Origin: Musa acuminata AAA Group
Taxonomy: Eukaryota; Streptophyta; Magnoliopsida; Zingiberales; Musaceae
DNA length: 64,000 bases
Assembly: GCF_036884655.1 (NCBI RefSeq)
Contig: NC_088340.1
Coordinates: 1,936,001 to 2,000,000 of the forward strand
Reading direction: 5' to 3'
The translations under genes were made by a program, and so were the position numbers. Below, one piece after another: positions 13,391-25,401 of the stretch. The first letter of the stretch is position 1, and each line of letters begins with the position of its first letter. Below the pieces are notes generated by a model, which saw only the letters and a list, made by a program, of their open reading frames with translations, did not search any database and was not told where the DNA came from.

Positions 13391-14248
13391 CGGCATCGCT
13401 AAAGCCGTTCCCTTTTTTTTATTTTGTATGATTTATTCTTTTTTTCTGCTTCATGTAAAGAAAAAAAAAAGCGCACGAAAATAGAATTGCCAATTAATTT
13501 TAATGAAGACATGGGCGATGGAGTGACGACGTGAGTCCGTGAAACAAAGATGAGCAATGACGATCATCTGATCATGATCCGACGGGTGAGATTGGTCGAT
13601 GCGGTAGAGTTTGTTTCTTTGTGTTCGTTCTTTTGTCACTAATTCATTTTCTGCGTGTATATTTTTCAGGACAGAATTCGCTGTAATTAAATAAATTAAA
13701 TTGATTATTGATTCTTAAAAGAATATAAAAAGATTTATATTAAATGTAAAAAATATATAGATATTATATAAATCGTCATATAAATACATAAAGTTTTCAA
13801 GTAAAACATAAAATATTTTATTTCTATCTTCCCTTTTCTTTATGTAGCTCAATAAGACCGTTGCCGCGAGCAAATGAGAAGTTACTGGGGACATCTATAC
13901 CATCTTCCGAGGGCTGGATCTATCATGGTGGCTGTAGCTTCCTCCTTCCAGATATGAAGAGACAGACAGAGAGAGCGCTCATGTGCATGTGTTGTTGCTG
14001 GGGATGGATTTAGCTCTTCCTTCCATTAATCCATAAACTAGGGTTAGCGTAGCGGAGGAGAAGACGCTTAAGGACAGGGACGAACAGGCCTACCATGTGA
14101 ATGATACAGTGCGGTCCCCGCAGGCAGAGTTCACGGCGCCTCAAGATCCGTGCTGTTAATACCATCGGAGCAGTCTGTAGTTCGCAGACGGACGTGTTCT
14201 CCGCGGTGGGTGTCGGCTTCCTTTGCTGCGGAGGAAGAACGAGACCTT
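13391..14248. other. Intergenic, no gene recognised
   Basis: AT-rich DNA at 13670-13850, then mixed sequence. Short open frames lack coding character. Confidence 0.5.
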
Positions 14249-14440
14249 GTTGCAGGCTTTAAGACGCGTGTAACATTGATCAGACGGCGTTGATCTAGTT
14301 GGAACTGGACGAAACAGTCCTACTTCAACGATATCATTGGTATTTTCGTGGTATGTTAATATATCGTTGCAAGCTTTAAGATGCGTGTAGCCTTGATCAG
14401 ACGGTGTTGATCTAGTGTAAGAGAATTGCACGAAACATTC
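14249..14440. repeat. Imperfect direct repeat of about 72 bases
   Basis: The segments 14249-14320 and 14366-14440 share the core GTTGCARGCTTTAAGAYGCG, then TTGATCAGACGG and TTGATCTAGT, ending in ACGAAAC. The start-to-start distance is 117 bases. No coding role is evident. Confidence 0.8.
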
Positions 14441-14443
14441 ATG

Positions 14444-14562
<119 letters not shown>

Positions 14563-15118
14563 AACAATATTAATCCATTAAGAGTAATATTGTGCATATA
14601 AAATAATATGGATGAATCCTGACACCCTAAGCTTCTTCCGTCACGTAAACAATATCTAAACGAGGGTCGGAAGTCACCTACTCTCTATGACCACTGATAG
14701 AAGGTCACGTCACTTGTCTCGACTTTTCGAAATGAGTCCGTAGGAATCATTCCTCATCGATCCCGTGACTAGGAAAATAAACTTGACTCCACATCAATTG
14801 TCGACGGCATAGTCCGATTTCATCGATCTTCCCTTTCGAATGAGTAAGGAGGGGACCATACCCTGCTTGACCCAAAGAAGTAAGAAAGATGAGGCATCGT
14901 CCTGACAGTCCCCATACATTATCCTTGCGAGCACTTGTCGGTAAGCCACCTGTATTAACTGTTTTCGTTAGAGAGTCGAGTCTCCAGAAATGACCGTCAC
15001 TAATTCGTTTCTACCAAAGCAGACACCTTCAGTTCCTCAGTGGTACTTACGAACTGCTTATGTATGGTGTTCACAAGCTGTGGGATGGCAATAATGCCGG
15101 GGTAATATATCCTGACCT
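14563..15118. other. Unrecognised, possibly transposon-derived DNA
   Basis: Moderate-GC sequence directly after a microsatellite, without open frames or splice structure. It reads like decayed repeat DNA (LTR or non-autonomous element), but no terminal repeats or target-site duplication could be shown. Confidence 0.2.
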
Positions 15119-15780
15119 GTGACTATTGTTTGCTTCTTGAGTGATTTCAGTACATGTTTCTGTTTCTGTTTTATCGATTGCATTCAACTGAAGCTATTAT
15201 ATCCACGAAATTTAAATACTTTTTCTTTCTTTGCTTTACCATTCATTTTCTCAAGGATGGTGGATTTATTGATTATTGTGAATTCTCTTCATTTTCGTGA
15301 AACTTATTTGCTTACAATAGTCGAACACGATATCTTCATTTTTTTGTTTTGTTTTGCCCACTGCAGAAGAAGTGCAAAGGCAGTCAGAGTGACATGTTCG
15401 AGCGGCAATTCCTTTCTTCCATTGTCTTCAACCTCAGCTTCTGAAAACTTCTTTGGTATTTGAATAATGTGCCTATGCTGCCACTGTTATCATGTATTTT
15501 TGCAGTTTCAAACAACCGATGTCATTTGCTTTTGCTCCGACGAGAATTGGAATAGAAGGTTTTGCAAATTTTGGACTAAATGCAGAGGAAGCACACATCT
15601 GCAGAGCCACAAGGAATTTTACTTGCAGCTAAGAAAGAACTAAGAGCAGAGGAAGCAGGCTAACTGCGACTGGAACTGTGTTTGCCGCAACTGGAGTTAG
15701 ATTAATGTATATGGAGATTGATGCTGTTGTGGTGGTAGACATCCATGACAATTCCTCTCAGTATTCTTAGTACATTTTGA
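15119..15780 (+). pseudogene. Possible exon remnants of a plastid-targeted protein
   Basis: At about 15366-15464 an acceptor-like CCCACTGCAG precedes a frame reading SAKAVRVTCSSGNSFLPLSS, which resembles the end of a chloroplast transit peptide. At about 15507 another TTTTTGCAG precedes a frame with FAPTRIGIEGFANFGLNAEE, and at about 15600 CATCTGCAG precedes EPQGILLAAKKELRAEEAG then stop. The frames do not join cleanly. I do not recognise the family. It may be a decayed gene, or coincidence. Confidence 0.2.
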
Positions 15781-16395
15781 ACAGAGGAAGACGAAGAATA
15801 ATGTATGTATCATGTATCAGGTTAGTCATAATGGACGAGCATGATTGCCACTTCCAAGCGACATGAATCTAGACCAAGACATCACTCTGGTTGTGTTGTG
15901 GAGGATCATGTTGAGGTTGGCGAGTGTTTCTTCTCCTACTTGTTTCTTGGTTGTGGAAAGGTGTCACACTTAAATGTTACTGTCTTACCTCATTTGTTGC
16001 AGCAACATAGCAAAAATTAATAGATTTCATCAACATGAAGAGAAAAGATTGGGTGAAATCTCTTTGGAGAGGGAAAATAATAGAGTCAAAAAAGGAGAAC
16101 AAAATGCTTGGAAAGATCATCAAATTATGGGGTTCTTCCTCTTCCGGCTTCTAACATTAATGAGTGCCCTGTGTTGTTAGCTAAAGAAACAGGAAAACAA
16201 ACCCAACTCAAGGAGAAGCATAGTAGATATTTACAGTACACCAGTAAGTTTCATGGCCTATCTTTGCCTTCTTTGGTCAGTAAATAGAAGAAGAAAAGAG
16301 AAAGAGAAACCTGTGATCACTTGTATCTATCTATCTATCTATCCATCCATCTATCCATATATATAATGTCTCGAAAGCTCAATTCCTAGCAGAGA
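15781..16395. other. Intergenic
   Basis: No gene recognised. A short CTAT/CCAT repeat lies at about 16325-16360. The last part is the 3' flank of the MGNC gene on the minus strand. Confidence 0.4.
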
Positions 16396-16704
16396 TCACT
16401 CGATCCATTCTGGTATGCTTTCTAGAGTAGGCCTCCACTCCATGCACCTCTCCTTGTCGCCTGCACCACTTCTGCTCTCTTCTCTTTGGATGAGAGAAGC
16501 CATGGCATCATGGGACACCCCTCCCTGTCTCAGCATCTCCTTCAGCTCCTGTTTCGTCACCACCAGCTTGATCCTGATGGCCCTCGCTCCTGCAGCGGCC
16601 TCTGATTCATCCCGCACCTGTTGAGCCATCAGAGGTGTTTGGTAACTTAGGATCTCTCCGTTCTTGATCGCCCTCCTCTCCTCACGAACTAAGCAGTTCC
16701 CCAT
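16396..16704 (-). CDS. Small MGNC-starting plant protein, 102 aa
   Basis: Single-exon frame beginning MGNCLVREERRAIKNGEIL. Gly2 with Cys4 is the classic pattern for N-myristoylation plus palmitoylation, so membrane attachment is likely (inference). The central IRIKLVVTKQELKEML is an amphipathic segment of a type seen in small plant stress-responsive proteins, and the C-terminus is WRPTLESIPEWIE. There is no catalytic motif. I do not assign a named family. A TTTTAAATAC element at 16751-16760 on this strand could be the TATA box, giving a short leader. Codon use and composition look genuine against the AT-rich flanks. Confidence 0.75.
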   Translation of the reverse strand: MGNCLVREERRAIKNGEILSYQTPLMAQQVRDESEAAAGARAIRIKLVVTKQELKEMLRQGGVSHDAMASLIQREESRSGAGDKERCMEWRPTLESIPEWIE

Positions 16705-18900
16705 GCCAACTACAACGGTGGATGCAAGGATGGGGGAGGGGAGTGCATCAGTATTTAAAAGGAAGAAGACGTGAACAATGGCACTCTAGCTTGGAATGAT
16801 GTTGGAGGAATGCCCAGGACGAAAAGGACCCCCACTTAGACTCCATCAAATCGTGGGGACACAAGATTTTGATTCCAAAAGAAGAGAATCAACAACAAAA
16901 CGCACACTATCTTCCATAACAAGTGCATCTCTTCCCATGATCGAATCGCTTGTCCTTCAAAGATATTCACTCTAGAAATTCAAAAATATATATCAACCCA
17001 ACAAAAAGATATTCTTTGGGGTTGCTGAAGTGGGTTGGATCATGCAAATATTCTGTGCCAACAAAGTGATGGAACATGAAAAGAGATCACTTTAGCAAAG
17101 CAAAAGCTCATCCATTGGGCCCCTTAGAAAGCAGAGCAATCGGAAAGATGGAATATGAAATCTATCAAGAGGAAATGTCGAAAAGAAACCTTTCATAGCA
17201 ATACAAAAATGTTATATGGGAATGGAAGAAGGATCAGCTCATTAAGACTTCACTTTCACCATCGAGTGGAGGGGCAGCCACCAACTTCGCGTTAGTTGTG
17301 GTGCTGTGGATGGTTGGGAGCGAGAGGAGACGATGGAAGCATGGGCGGTGGCTTGACCACGAGGATTCACCAGTCAACCCGATGTTGCGTTCCATTGCTG
17401 GCGCAGCGTGCGTTCGTTCATGAGCATGTTCTGCATCCCAAGATATATAATCAAAACGAAGATTCGTGTATCGATCAAAACTCAGACGGATGCCGTCTCG
17501 ATCATGATCGAAGAGATGGAGATGATGAGGTCACAAGGTGGTGAACATGAGACGAGCATGATTCATGCATGGAAGGGAGGCTCGGAGTGGTGGGGGGATA
17601 GGATTACGTTGTCAACACGCATGCCCGAGGAAGGTGGCTAGTGGAGCCAAGAAAACGACCGTCTTCTTTAACCATACCTACTGTTCTCACCGAAGAAGAG
17701 CGCTCATCCTCACCTTGAGACTTGGCACACATGCAGTGGCCATCCTGTTGGTGCTTCTCACGAAAAAGGCTTTGGAACGGTGTGATCTCTCTACGTCTCA
17801 CATCTCCGCCAAAATAATATGGAGTTGTAGTTCCCTTCCTTGTAGATCTTTGTTGCTTGGATTGTTAATTTCCGATAGACCTGTGTAGATCCTCGGTTGG
17901 GCCACCTCAAACTCATCCTCTTGTCACCGCAGAGATTTCCCCCACCACCTCTACCTCAAGGTGATAAGGTGATGCTCACCATGACGTTCGTCATTGCATC
18001 AAGCAACAACAATCTCTCTCTCTCTCGGTCGGCCACTACAGGATGCTATGGCCGGCGGTGGCGTGTCGTCGATGCAAGATCGCGACTTTATCTGCAGCGA
18101 AGTGGGACGGCGCCGCCTACAATCGAACATCGAGCATGCTTGAGTCTCCGCGACTCGGGCGCTTTTCAGTTTGCCGGTCGCATGCACGCACTTAACCCAC
18201 CAACCCAACAGCGGACGGCAGCAGCGCAACTTTAAAGGAAACAATAAGCTCTACCGCCCTTTAAGACTTCCATCCGCGCAAAAGGTTTGTTCCGGTAATG
18301 ATGCCTCTCACACTTGCCACTTCTTTAAGAACAATAAAGAAAATCCTAAAGACCTTTAATTATTTTTTAATAATAATAAATGCTATATACATATTATGAT
18401 ACTCAATTATTGTTGTTCTTTTTTTCTAATATCATAAAACATTCAAAGAGAAAATACACACTTCTCTTTGCTCAACAGTTGAGTTCTCAAATGGAATCAG
18501 ATTCCCATGCGTTTGGAGGATCATCTCTGGAAGTGGAGGAAGTAGATCACCGCTTGTGGCAATCTTCTATGCTTGAGCTTTAGATAACATTGCAGCAAGA
18601 AGAAAGCCTGGAAGCCACCATCTACCACCACACCTCGTAAAGCAGCAATTCACAGAAATCAACATGCTTCTTTCCATGGTCGACACATTATTTTTTCATT
18701 GCAAGACTACGAGTACAGAACCGCACCAATTACTACAAAGAGCAAGTGAATATAATAAATGCTCTAGACAAATTGATGTGTCCATACTTGACCAAGTGAG
18801 GCTCAATCTGAAGTATCAAAAACTTAAGTCGCAACTACTCGATTACACGACCAAACATCATGTACCAATTCCTACAGAATCGGGTGCGATTAAAGTTCTC
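16705..18900. other. Intergenic, no gene recognised
   Basis: GC-mixed DNA at 17290-18240 with several overlapping short open frames on both strands, none with family similarity or splice structure. At 18480-18590 there is a short frame (MESDSHAFGG) of doubtful meaning. The last 100-200 bases are the 3' UTR side of the eS25 gene on the minus strand. Confidence 0.4.
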
Positions 18901-21276
18901 CTAGGTATTAGTGGCTCTAGTGTAGATTTGTTGGCTTGCATGGGCAGATACCATCCTGATACCACCCCTTGCCATCAGATCCTTGATTGCTCTCCTTGCT
19001 AGTGATCCATTAATCTGAAAAAACAAAATAGGAATAATATTATCTGAGCTCAATTCATGGTAATGCATATTGTAACAAAATCCCAAACTTCAAAAAAGAG
19101 CAAAGAGAAATGAGTTATTAGTCACCAAATCATTACAAGAAAATTAAAAATATCACCATTAGTGCCAAATATGACTAACGTCAAGCATCCAAAATGGTGT
19201 TACCATGGCATGAATAATATTAAAGAAGCAGCAGCCACAAAAGCCACATTGTCATATAACTTCCAAGCAAGTCAACACACAAAATTTCAAAATAGATTTT
19301 TAAAAATATGAACCATAATTAGGTCGAAAAGAAGAAAACAATTCATTTGCAGAAATCCATTCATAAGTATAAGGAACCACTACTATAAGAGAAACCTTAA
19401 TCGAGATTATAGTTAGTGAAATGAAGCAAATATTTGAAGAAAAAAAAAAAGTAAATATTTGAAACCGCTCTGTGTCACATTAGGTGACAGTGCATGCCAC
19501 CACCATATATAGATTAATAAACAAAAGTAAAGCAATTTAGTGAATCTGGTAAAACATCAGTTCCACTTATTGAAGGACATGCTAGTCAAAGTTACGGTAG
19601 TTCTCGATGACATGCTCTCAAGTATACAGCTCCATGTTTTTTAACTACCAGCTAGAGATGTCACTTTCATAAACATTGACAGTATCCAACAAAGCAACTA
19701 AAAATAAACTACACAGGCACATGAATATACATGATAAACTACCATTGCCAACTACAGTCAATCAAGTTGTTTTTTCTCCCTCCTCTCATTAGCACAAAAT
19801 GTAAAGTCTATCAACACATATCGAGCTATTAGCAGAAAATTGGATCCCATAAACTAGACTGTACACTTGATAAATATTTTAAAGAACAAATCGGATAACA
19901 TAAAGGATCCATTGCACTAACACTCAGGCTTCTGCCCAATACATAGTCTTAAGGAGGAACAATACTAATATGCTGAGTAATATTACTCTGACACCATGGG
20001 TTCGAGATAATCAATTTAGCCTATTTTATAGTATTCAAAGTTAAATAAGTATGATTCATTCTTTTAATGTTTAATTTTTAAGCTCTTTCTCTTTTTGGAT
20101 GATTTGGATCTGCAAGTACAAATAGGATTCACATTATTATTCCATGTGAAATTGTAACTTGTAAAGCTTAAGGAAAATTTCTAAGAACATCAGACAGACA
20201 AGGCAATATGAAACTAAGAAACCATGGGCAAGAAAGAAATTAGGAAGATGAACCAAAAACATTAGGCTCATCAATGGTAGCAATTCAAATGCATGCTGTC
20301 AAAACTTTCGTTTATTAATCTTCCAAACCATGAATTAAAACAATTAATGGCCATTTTTTGACCTATGGTAGAGCCTAGCAGAATGATGTCCGTAACAAGT
20401 CAATGCTTAATCAGTAATCGCTCTTCAGGAAGCACTATATATTTGCACATAAGCAACAATATTTTAGCATAAATCGTTGAGGATACACTCGGCCTAATGA
20501 CTGAAGAAGATTGAGCAAACCAGTAAGATTAGCCATGCTTAAGTCTCTATTTCTCGTAGTCAACCTATTTATATATCAAAACTGTAGAACACATATTTCC
20601 AGATGCACAAGGTAGATACGCACAAATCATTCATATAGATACGCACTCCAACAATTTATGACAACATAAATCACATCTAGCAAAATTTATGATGTCATAG
20701 CAGAAGATAATAAAGAATAAAAAATAATAACAACAAAAAAGACGAGCTTTCGGGTTATAATCAAAGCAACACTACATTACTTTACATAGATTGAGTGTCG
20801 AAGAATTCGCAGCAGGAATTCATCATTTGATCGATCGAGCAGATTAAAGTAAAGATCTTTTACCCGCAATCTCTCGGAGAGAACAGAAGGGGTGATCTGC
20901 TTGTACTTGGGAACCTCGGAGAGCATCTTGTCGTAGCTCGCCTGGTCAAAGAGGACCGCGTTGTTCACCTTTTCCTTCTGCTTTCCCTTGCTCCACTTCT
21001 GCAATCCAAACCATAAATCCACTTGACCACCATTTCAACCTAAACCAAGAAAAGAAGAACCCCTACCCCCCAAAGGCCCTAACTTCGGCCCAAGAATCAC
21101 CCCGTACCTTCTTCTTCTGCTTGCCTCCACCGGATTTGGCCGGCTTCGAAGAAGCGGCGGGGGCCTTCTCCTTCTTGGGCGCCTGTCCCGCGAGTCAGAC
21201 AAGACCGTAAGCAAATTGAGCCATCGGCGACGTCAAATCAGAGCGAAGAAAGACAAGATGACGATCGGTTTACCAT
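18901..21276 (-). CDS. RPS25: 40S ribosomal protein eS25
   Basis: Small-subunit protein that sits at the head of the 40S particle. Coding exons on the minus strand: 21274-21276 (the ATG alone), 21108-21182 ([20 protein letters not shown]...), 20864-20998 ([20 protein letters not shown]...) and 18901-19014 ([18 protein letters not shown] ... IYTRATNT, stop). They total 327 bases, 108 residues, the usual plant length. The Lys-rich N-terminus and the winged-helix core are intact. All introns are GT-AG; the last is about 1.85 kb. The first intron falls directly after the initiator codon. A 5' leader of at least 90 bases containing AACCCTAG precedes the ATG. This gene is intact and probably expressed. 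Confidence 0.96.
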
Positions 21277-21400
21277 TTCTTTTCTCTGAATCCAAACGCT
21301 GGGAAGGGGAATTGCCGCGGCGCTTCAGAAGAAGCAGGGATTTCGCTCTTGACGGCGACAAAGAAGGGCGACTTAAGGGGCTTGCTAGGGTTGCTGAGCC

Positions 21401-21555
21401 CTAATTCCGGCCCAATCAGATTTCTGAGCTCATCAATTCGGCCCAAGTTGTACCTCTGAGCTTAAGATCCAGACCGTCCACTCATGCCGGCCCAATTATA
21501 TCTCGGATCTCAACGATTCAGCCCAATTATATCTCTGAGCTCAACAATTCGGCCC

Positions 21556-21590
<35 letters not shown>
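21401..21590 (-). promoter_or_regulatory. eS25 promoter: 31-bp repeats with site II-like boxes
   Basis: Boxes GGCCCAA(T) or AGCCCAAT start at 21409, 21440, 21489, 21520 and 21551. Spacing is 31, 49 (31+18), 31 and 31 bases. The repeat unit is GGCCCAATTATATCTCTGAG plus CTCAACAATTC. On the gene strand the boxes read ATTGGGCC or TTGGGCC, containing TGGGCY. That is the site II element known from plant ribosomal-protein promoters, bound by TCP factors. A (TA)n run at 21560-21588 follows. Some boxes may lie in the transcribed leader. Confidence 0.65.
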
Positions 21591-21592
<2 letters not shown>

Positions 21593-22639
21593 GAGTTCAG
21601 CCACAGTTTTCAAGCACATTCACAGTTCATGTTTTAGGGGCAATTAACTGTTCTCATGTTGTGGCATTTCAGAAGTATGGGAAAAGGTAGGAGCATAGCT
21701 AGCTTGATCACTGAGGTTCAGATTAAAAGACTATAAAAAATTCAACAAGTTTGTGATGGAATTTAAGAGAATGTCATGGTGGATTCTCAATGGACATTCT
21801 TGGATTAATTTATGTAGCTTATGAATCTTCTTATCAAACTATGTGCCAAGCAAGTTCATACAACCATGCAGGAAGGCCTGAATTCTACCTTCAGGTCTTC
21901 AGTTACATGGCTATCTGATCCAGATGGAGCTGGATTTCATGAACATATTTCCACAATACATAATATTCAAATACCCTCATAATAGCCTGCAATGCATTTG
22001 TTGATCTGAGGAAATGGTTGAAGAGATCACAATCTGAAGTCACACTTATGTTCTAGAGATACTTTGCTGTCCTCATGAGCAAGCAGTTCTTCATCCTCAA
22101 CAATGTGTGGGTTATTGATCTTTTTCTGGCCTCAATAATCTTAATTCTCACACCTAACACCTAAAGTATGATCTAAAAAATGTGTTTATAATGTCTTAAT
22201 TTTCATAAAAGGAGTCAACAGGAATCCAATCCAAGGTTTAAAGAACTTCATGGATCTGATAGATCTGCCAGAGTTGTTGTGTATTCTATGACAATTAAGA
22301 GGGCTTTTACTGCAGGAAGACAAGGCCAACATGACAACTGGAAATGCTTGCTAATGGCCAAGGTGAAGAAATTTTACCAGCTGAGATTGACATGAACAAA
22401 GTCAAGTCTTCAAGTATATGACTTGAGAACATTTTTTTTCCCCCAAAGTTCTTGAAGCATTTTCATTTGAAGATGAAGCTTGTAGCTACTTCCAAATATT
22501 TCAACAAGAAGAAGAAAATAAATTTTATTCTCCAAGAGATTTAAACATACATTCCCGTGCCGCGATCACCAGGAAAATTCAGAAATCATGATCACCAATC
22601 TGTAAAGGTAGGAATGCCAGCACTTGGAACTTTCAATCA

Positions 22640-22670
<31 letters not shown>

Positions 22671-23603
22671 TTTGCTTCTTTTTTCCTGCAAAATGCTGAA
22701 TACTTCTTTACTTGACTTGGTTCTCTTGTGATGGCTATCATGGGATCCCTGTGAACATCACAAAATGAATTGAAAGAGTGTATGGCACAAGCATTGGTGT
22801 AAATCTTGAATTCATGGTCTTCTCAGAGATGATTTCTCTTCCAGACTGCCATCACAATATCTATCTTTCCATCCTGCTCTCTGCTTGCTGTGATGTTATC
22901 AGCTTAAAACATCATCTGCAAGCTAAAAGTTTGGATCTTGCATGACCGGAAAGATATTGTCATCAGTATCCCACTCTTGAAGCTCATTGCCTGATCACCA
23001 TTTCATTTTCTGCAGTCCATTTTGTCCACAAAAGAACACTCGGATCACTCTGCTGTTCTGTTCTTTTGAAGACAAGAAGCACAGATATGAAGCATTTCTT
23101 TAATGTACTTACAAAACTTACCAATCACTTGTTATGATATCCATCCTCTGCAAAAAAAGCTAATGTAAATTGAAATTAGAAAACACAAGAAAGCAATTTG
23201 AAGTCATGCAAACCTCTTTTCATCTTATTTATTTGACAGCTGACTGTGCCAACACAGAAATTATATGAGTCAAATCTAAACATTTTCTTTCTGCAATTTT
23301 TCTTGGTGCCTCCTACTTTTCACAAATCTAGCAGTGAGTGCACTTGGCACTCTACCTCGATGCCTGCCTCAGCCTTGTCTTTCCAAGAGGACCAAAACAC
23401 TTTTATTCTCCTCAATTCTGACTACAAACATCTAAATGAATAAAAGCATAAAGAATGTTAATTATGTCTCCTTTTTCTTTCTTTTTTGCCTGTGATTTCT
23501 CTTTTTCTGCAAAAGGAAGGAAGGAAGGAAGGAAGGAAACTACCTCGGGAATCCCTATGAGTGGGCAAGGAAACAAGTAATGAACATGGACTAATCATAT
23601 GTA
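21591..23603. other. Intergenic, no gene recognised
   Basis: AT-rich DNA with a (TA)n run at about 22641-22668 and a (GGAA)n run at about 23516-23539. No coding exon was supported. The end is the 3' flank of the FAF-like gene. Confidence 0.45.
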
Positions 23604-24419
23604 TTAATGATCATTGCCTTGGCTTAACTTTGTCTTCTCATCTTCCTCTTCTTCGTTCTCGCCTGCGCCTTCATCTCCTTCAGCGATGTCCCCATCCGGA
23701 TGGACTAGCTGCAGCGTAAGTCGGCCATCTTGGCGAGAAGCACGCAAGAACTCCTGAGTTGGGATCCTGATCTCCGTCAGAACAAACCTCCCGTCCTTCC
23801 TGTAGGATTGGTAGTAGATCCATGGCCTGCCACTCTTGCCGATGGAAGACACCGGTGGCGGAAAGCCGCCTGTCCTCGTCCTCACGTCGGAACAGTTTCC
23901 CGACATCCCACCGTTGGCGAGGGCTCGCCTTTCCGCATCCATCTTCTCCTTCCATTGATCACTGCTCCAGTCATCGACGTCCTCCTCGATCAGGTCGTCG
24001 ACGTCGTCGGAGCTCTCCGACCCGAGCCTCTCGGTGCAGAGCTGCAGCTTGTCGGAGTTCTTCGGGGGAAAGCCGTCGTGGCACCTTGCGAATGCGGAGC
24101 ACACGTATTGGTTGTTGGGCAGGCCAAGAAGCGCATGGAAGGACGAGTGGCTGGCGCATTTCTCTTGGCAGAGATCGGACAAGTCGAAGGACAGAGTTCG
24201 ATCCACCGCGACGGGGGGAGGTACCGTTTGATGGATTGAAGCCGGAGGCGGCGCGGGCTTCTCCTGGAAACGGAGCTCGCCGAGGATCTCTGTGAAGCGG
24301 GCATTGTCCACTGGTTTCTTGGACATGATCTGGTTCCATGACGACAAGGACTCGATCAGCGTCGGCTTCTCCGGCACTGGCTTCTCGAACAGCGAAGTCA
24401 AGCCACCACAGGCAGCCAT
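23604..24419 (-). CDS. FANTASTIC FOUR (FAF)-like protein, 271 aa
   Basis: Member of the plant-specific FAF family, known in Arabidopsis to influence shoot meristem size through the WUSCHEL-CLAVATA circuit; other members are less well studied. Single exon starting MAACGGLTSLFEKPVPEKPT. The conserved FAF domain lies at about residues 180-238, with FPPPVSSIGKSGRPW then YQSYRKDGRFVLTEIRIPTQ and the RQDGRL element. Before it lies an acidic linker (DDVDDLIEEDVDDW, about 138-151). The C-terminus is an acidic Glu-rich tail, common in this family. No frame damage. A TTTATAG element near 24550 on this strand is a candidate TATA box about 130 bases upstream. Family assignment is firm; the precise role is not. 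Confidence 0.92.
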   Translation of the reverse strand: MAACGGLTSLFEKPVPEKPTLIESLSSWNQIMSKKPVDNARFTEILGELRFQEKPAPPPASIHQTVPPPVAVDRTLSFDLSDLCQEKCASHSSFHALLGLPNNQYVCSAFARCHDGFPPKNSDKLQLCTERLGSESSDDVDDLIEEDVDDWSSDQWKEKMDAERRALANGGMSGNCSDVRTRTGGFPPPVSSIGKSGRPWIYYQSYRKDGRFVLTEIRIPTQEFLRASRQDGRLTLQLVHPDGDIAEGDEGAGENEEEEDEKTKLSQGNDH

Positions 24420-25401
24420 GATCTCGACGTCGATCGGAGACCTCGATCAGAAACGATCGACCTGACGAGGGAGAAGCGTGTGGGGAGAGGGGAAGAACAG
24501 CCAGGAGACGGGTTGGAGATTTGAAGGAGAGGTGGTGAAGCTACGATCGTGCTATAAATTCCTCGAGGATTTAGCAGTTAGAGCGAAACAAGGACGGGTG
24601 GTGGTGGATTCTTTGACATGTGGTTTGATTGACCACATGCCTCTTCTGCCTCGATGCGACTGCTTCTGCGTTGAACCCTCTCCCATCTGGAGCATCGTAC
24701 GGCTGCGGGGATGATCTCCCTGGTGGGTCCTCCCGATCGACGGTGGTGGTGGCGGAGCCATGGCACGGTTTTGGAGTCTGCTGAGCCTCCAACTTTGCTG
24801 GAAGTGAAAAGTGTATGGATAAGCTTGGATTTCAATAATCATTACCACCATTTTATTAGATCAAGCCATGCTTTTAGTTGGTAATCCGTATGGAGATTAG
24901 CTACTTGTGGCTTGTGAGATTAATGATCCATCTTTGAGGTCCTCACAGTATTGCTTATCATCAAAGATTCAGAAGCATGCAAGCTAGAATATATAATCAT
25001 TCATTCACCAATCATTGCAAATAAAAGAAGATGTTAACAGTTAATCTTAGGATCAAATCTCGTTTTCACCAAATGTGCAACTCTTTATAAAAACATGACT
25101 TGGATAGGTGCAGGCAAATTACATTCAGACAAAGGTTGGAGATGCAGATAAGATCATACACCATCCATTCATTCATCAACTACAAGTCAATGAGTTGGCA
25201 ATGACAGTCTCAGCTGTCTGCTATAAATTATCAGGCCCTGATGTAGAACAAAATAATAAGCACATTTTGATCACTCAATACTCTCGGAGAAACCAGAAAG
25301 AGTTCTGGGATGTGTGACAACAGGATAAACATTCTGGACACAGAAGCAGAAAACACCTGGAGCAAATCCATGTCAGATACTGGTTACAAAACATAACAGT
25401 T
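24420..25401. other. FAF-like promoter region and intergenic DNA
   Basis: 24420-24780 is GC-rich and holds the likely promoter of the FAF-like gene. 24800-25400 is AT-rich, ending in the 3' flank of the RopGAP gene. No further gene seen. Confidence 0.45.

Noticed and set aside
17296..18244. Cluster of short open frames on both strands
   Set aside because: None has family similarity, splice logic or consistent codon bias; no gene can be supported.
23730..24295. Plus-strand open frames of 157-169 codons
   Set aside because: Antisense shadows of the FAF-like coding region.
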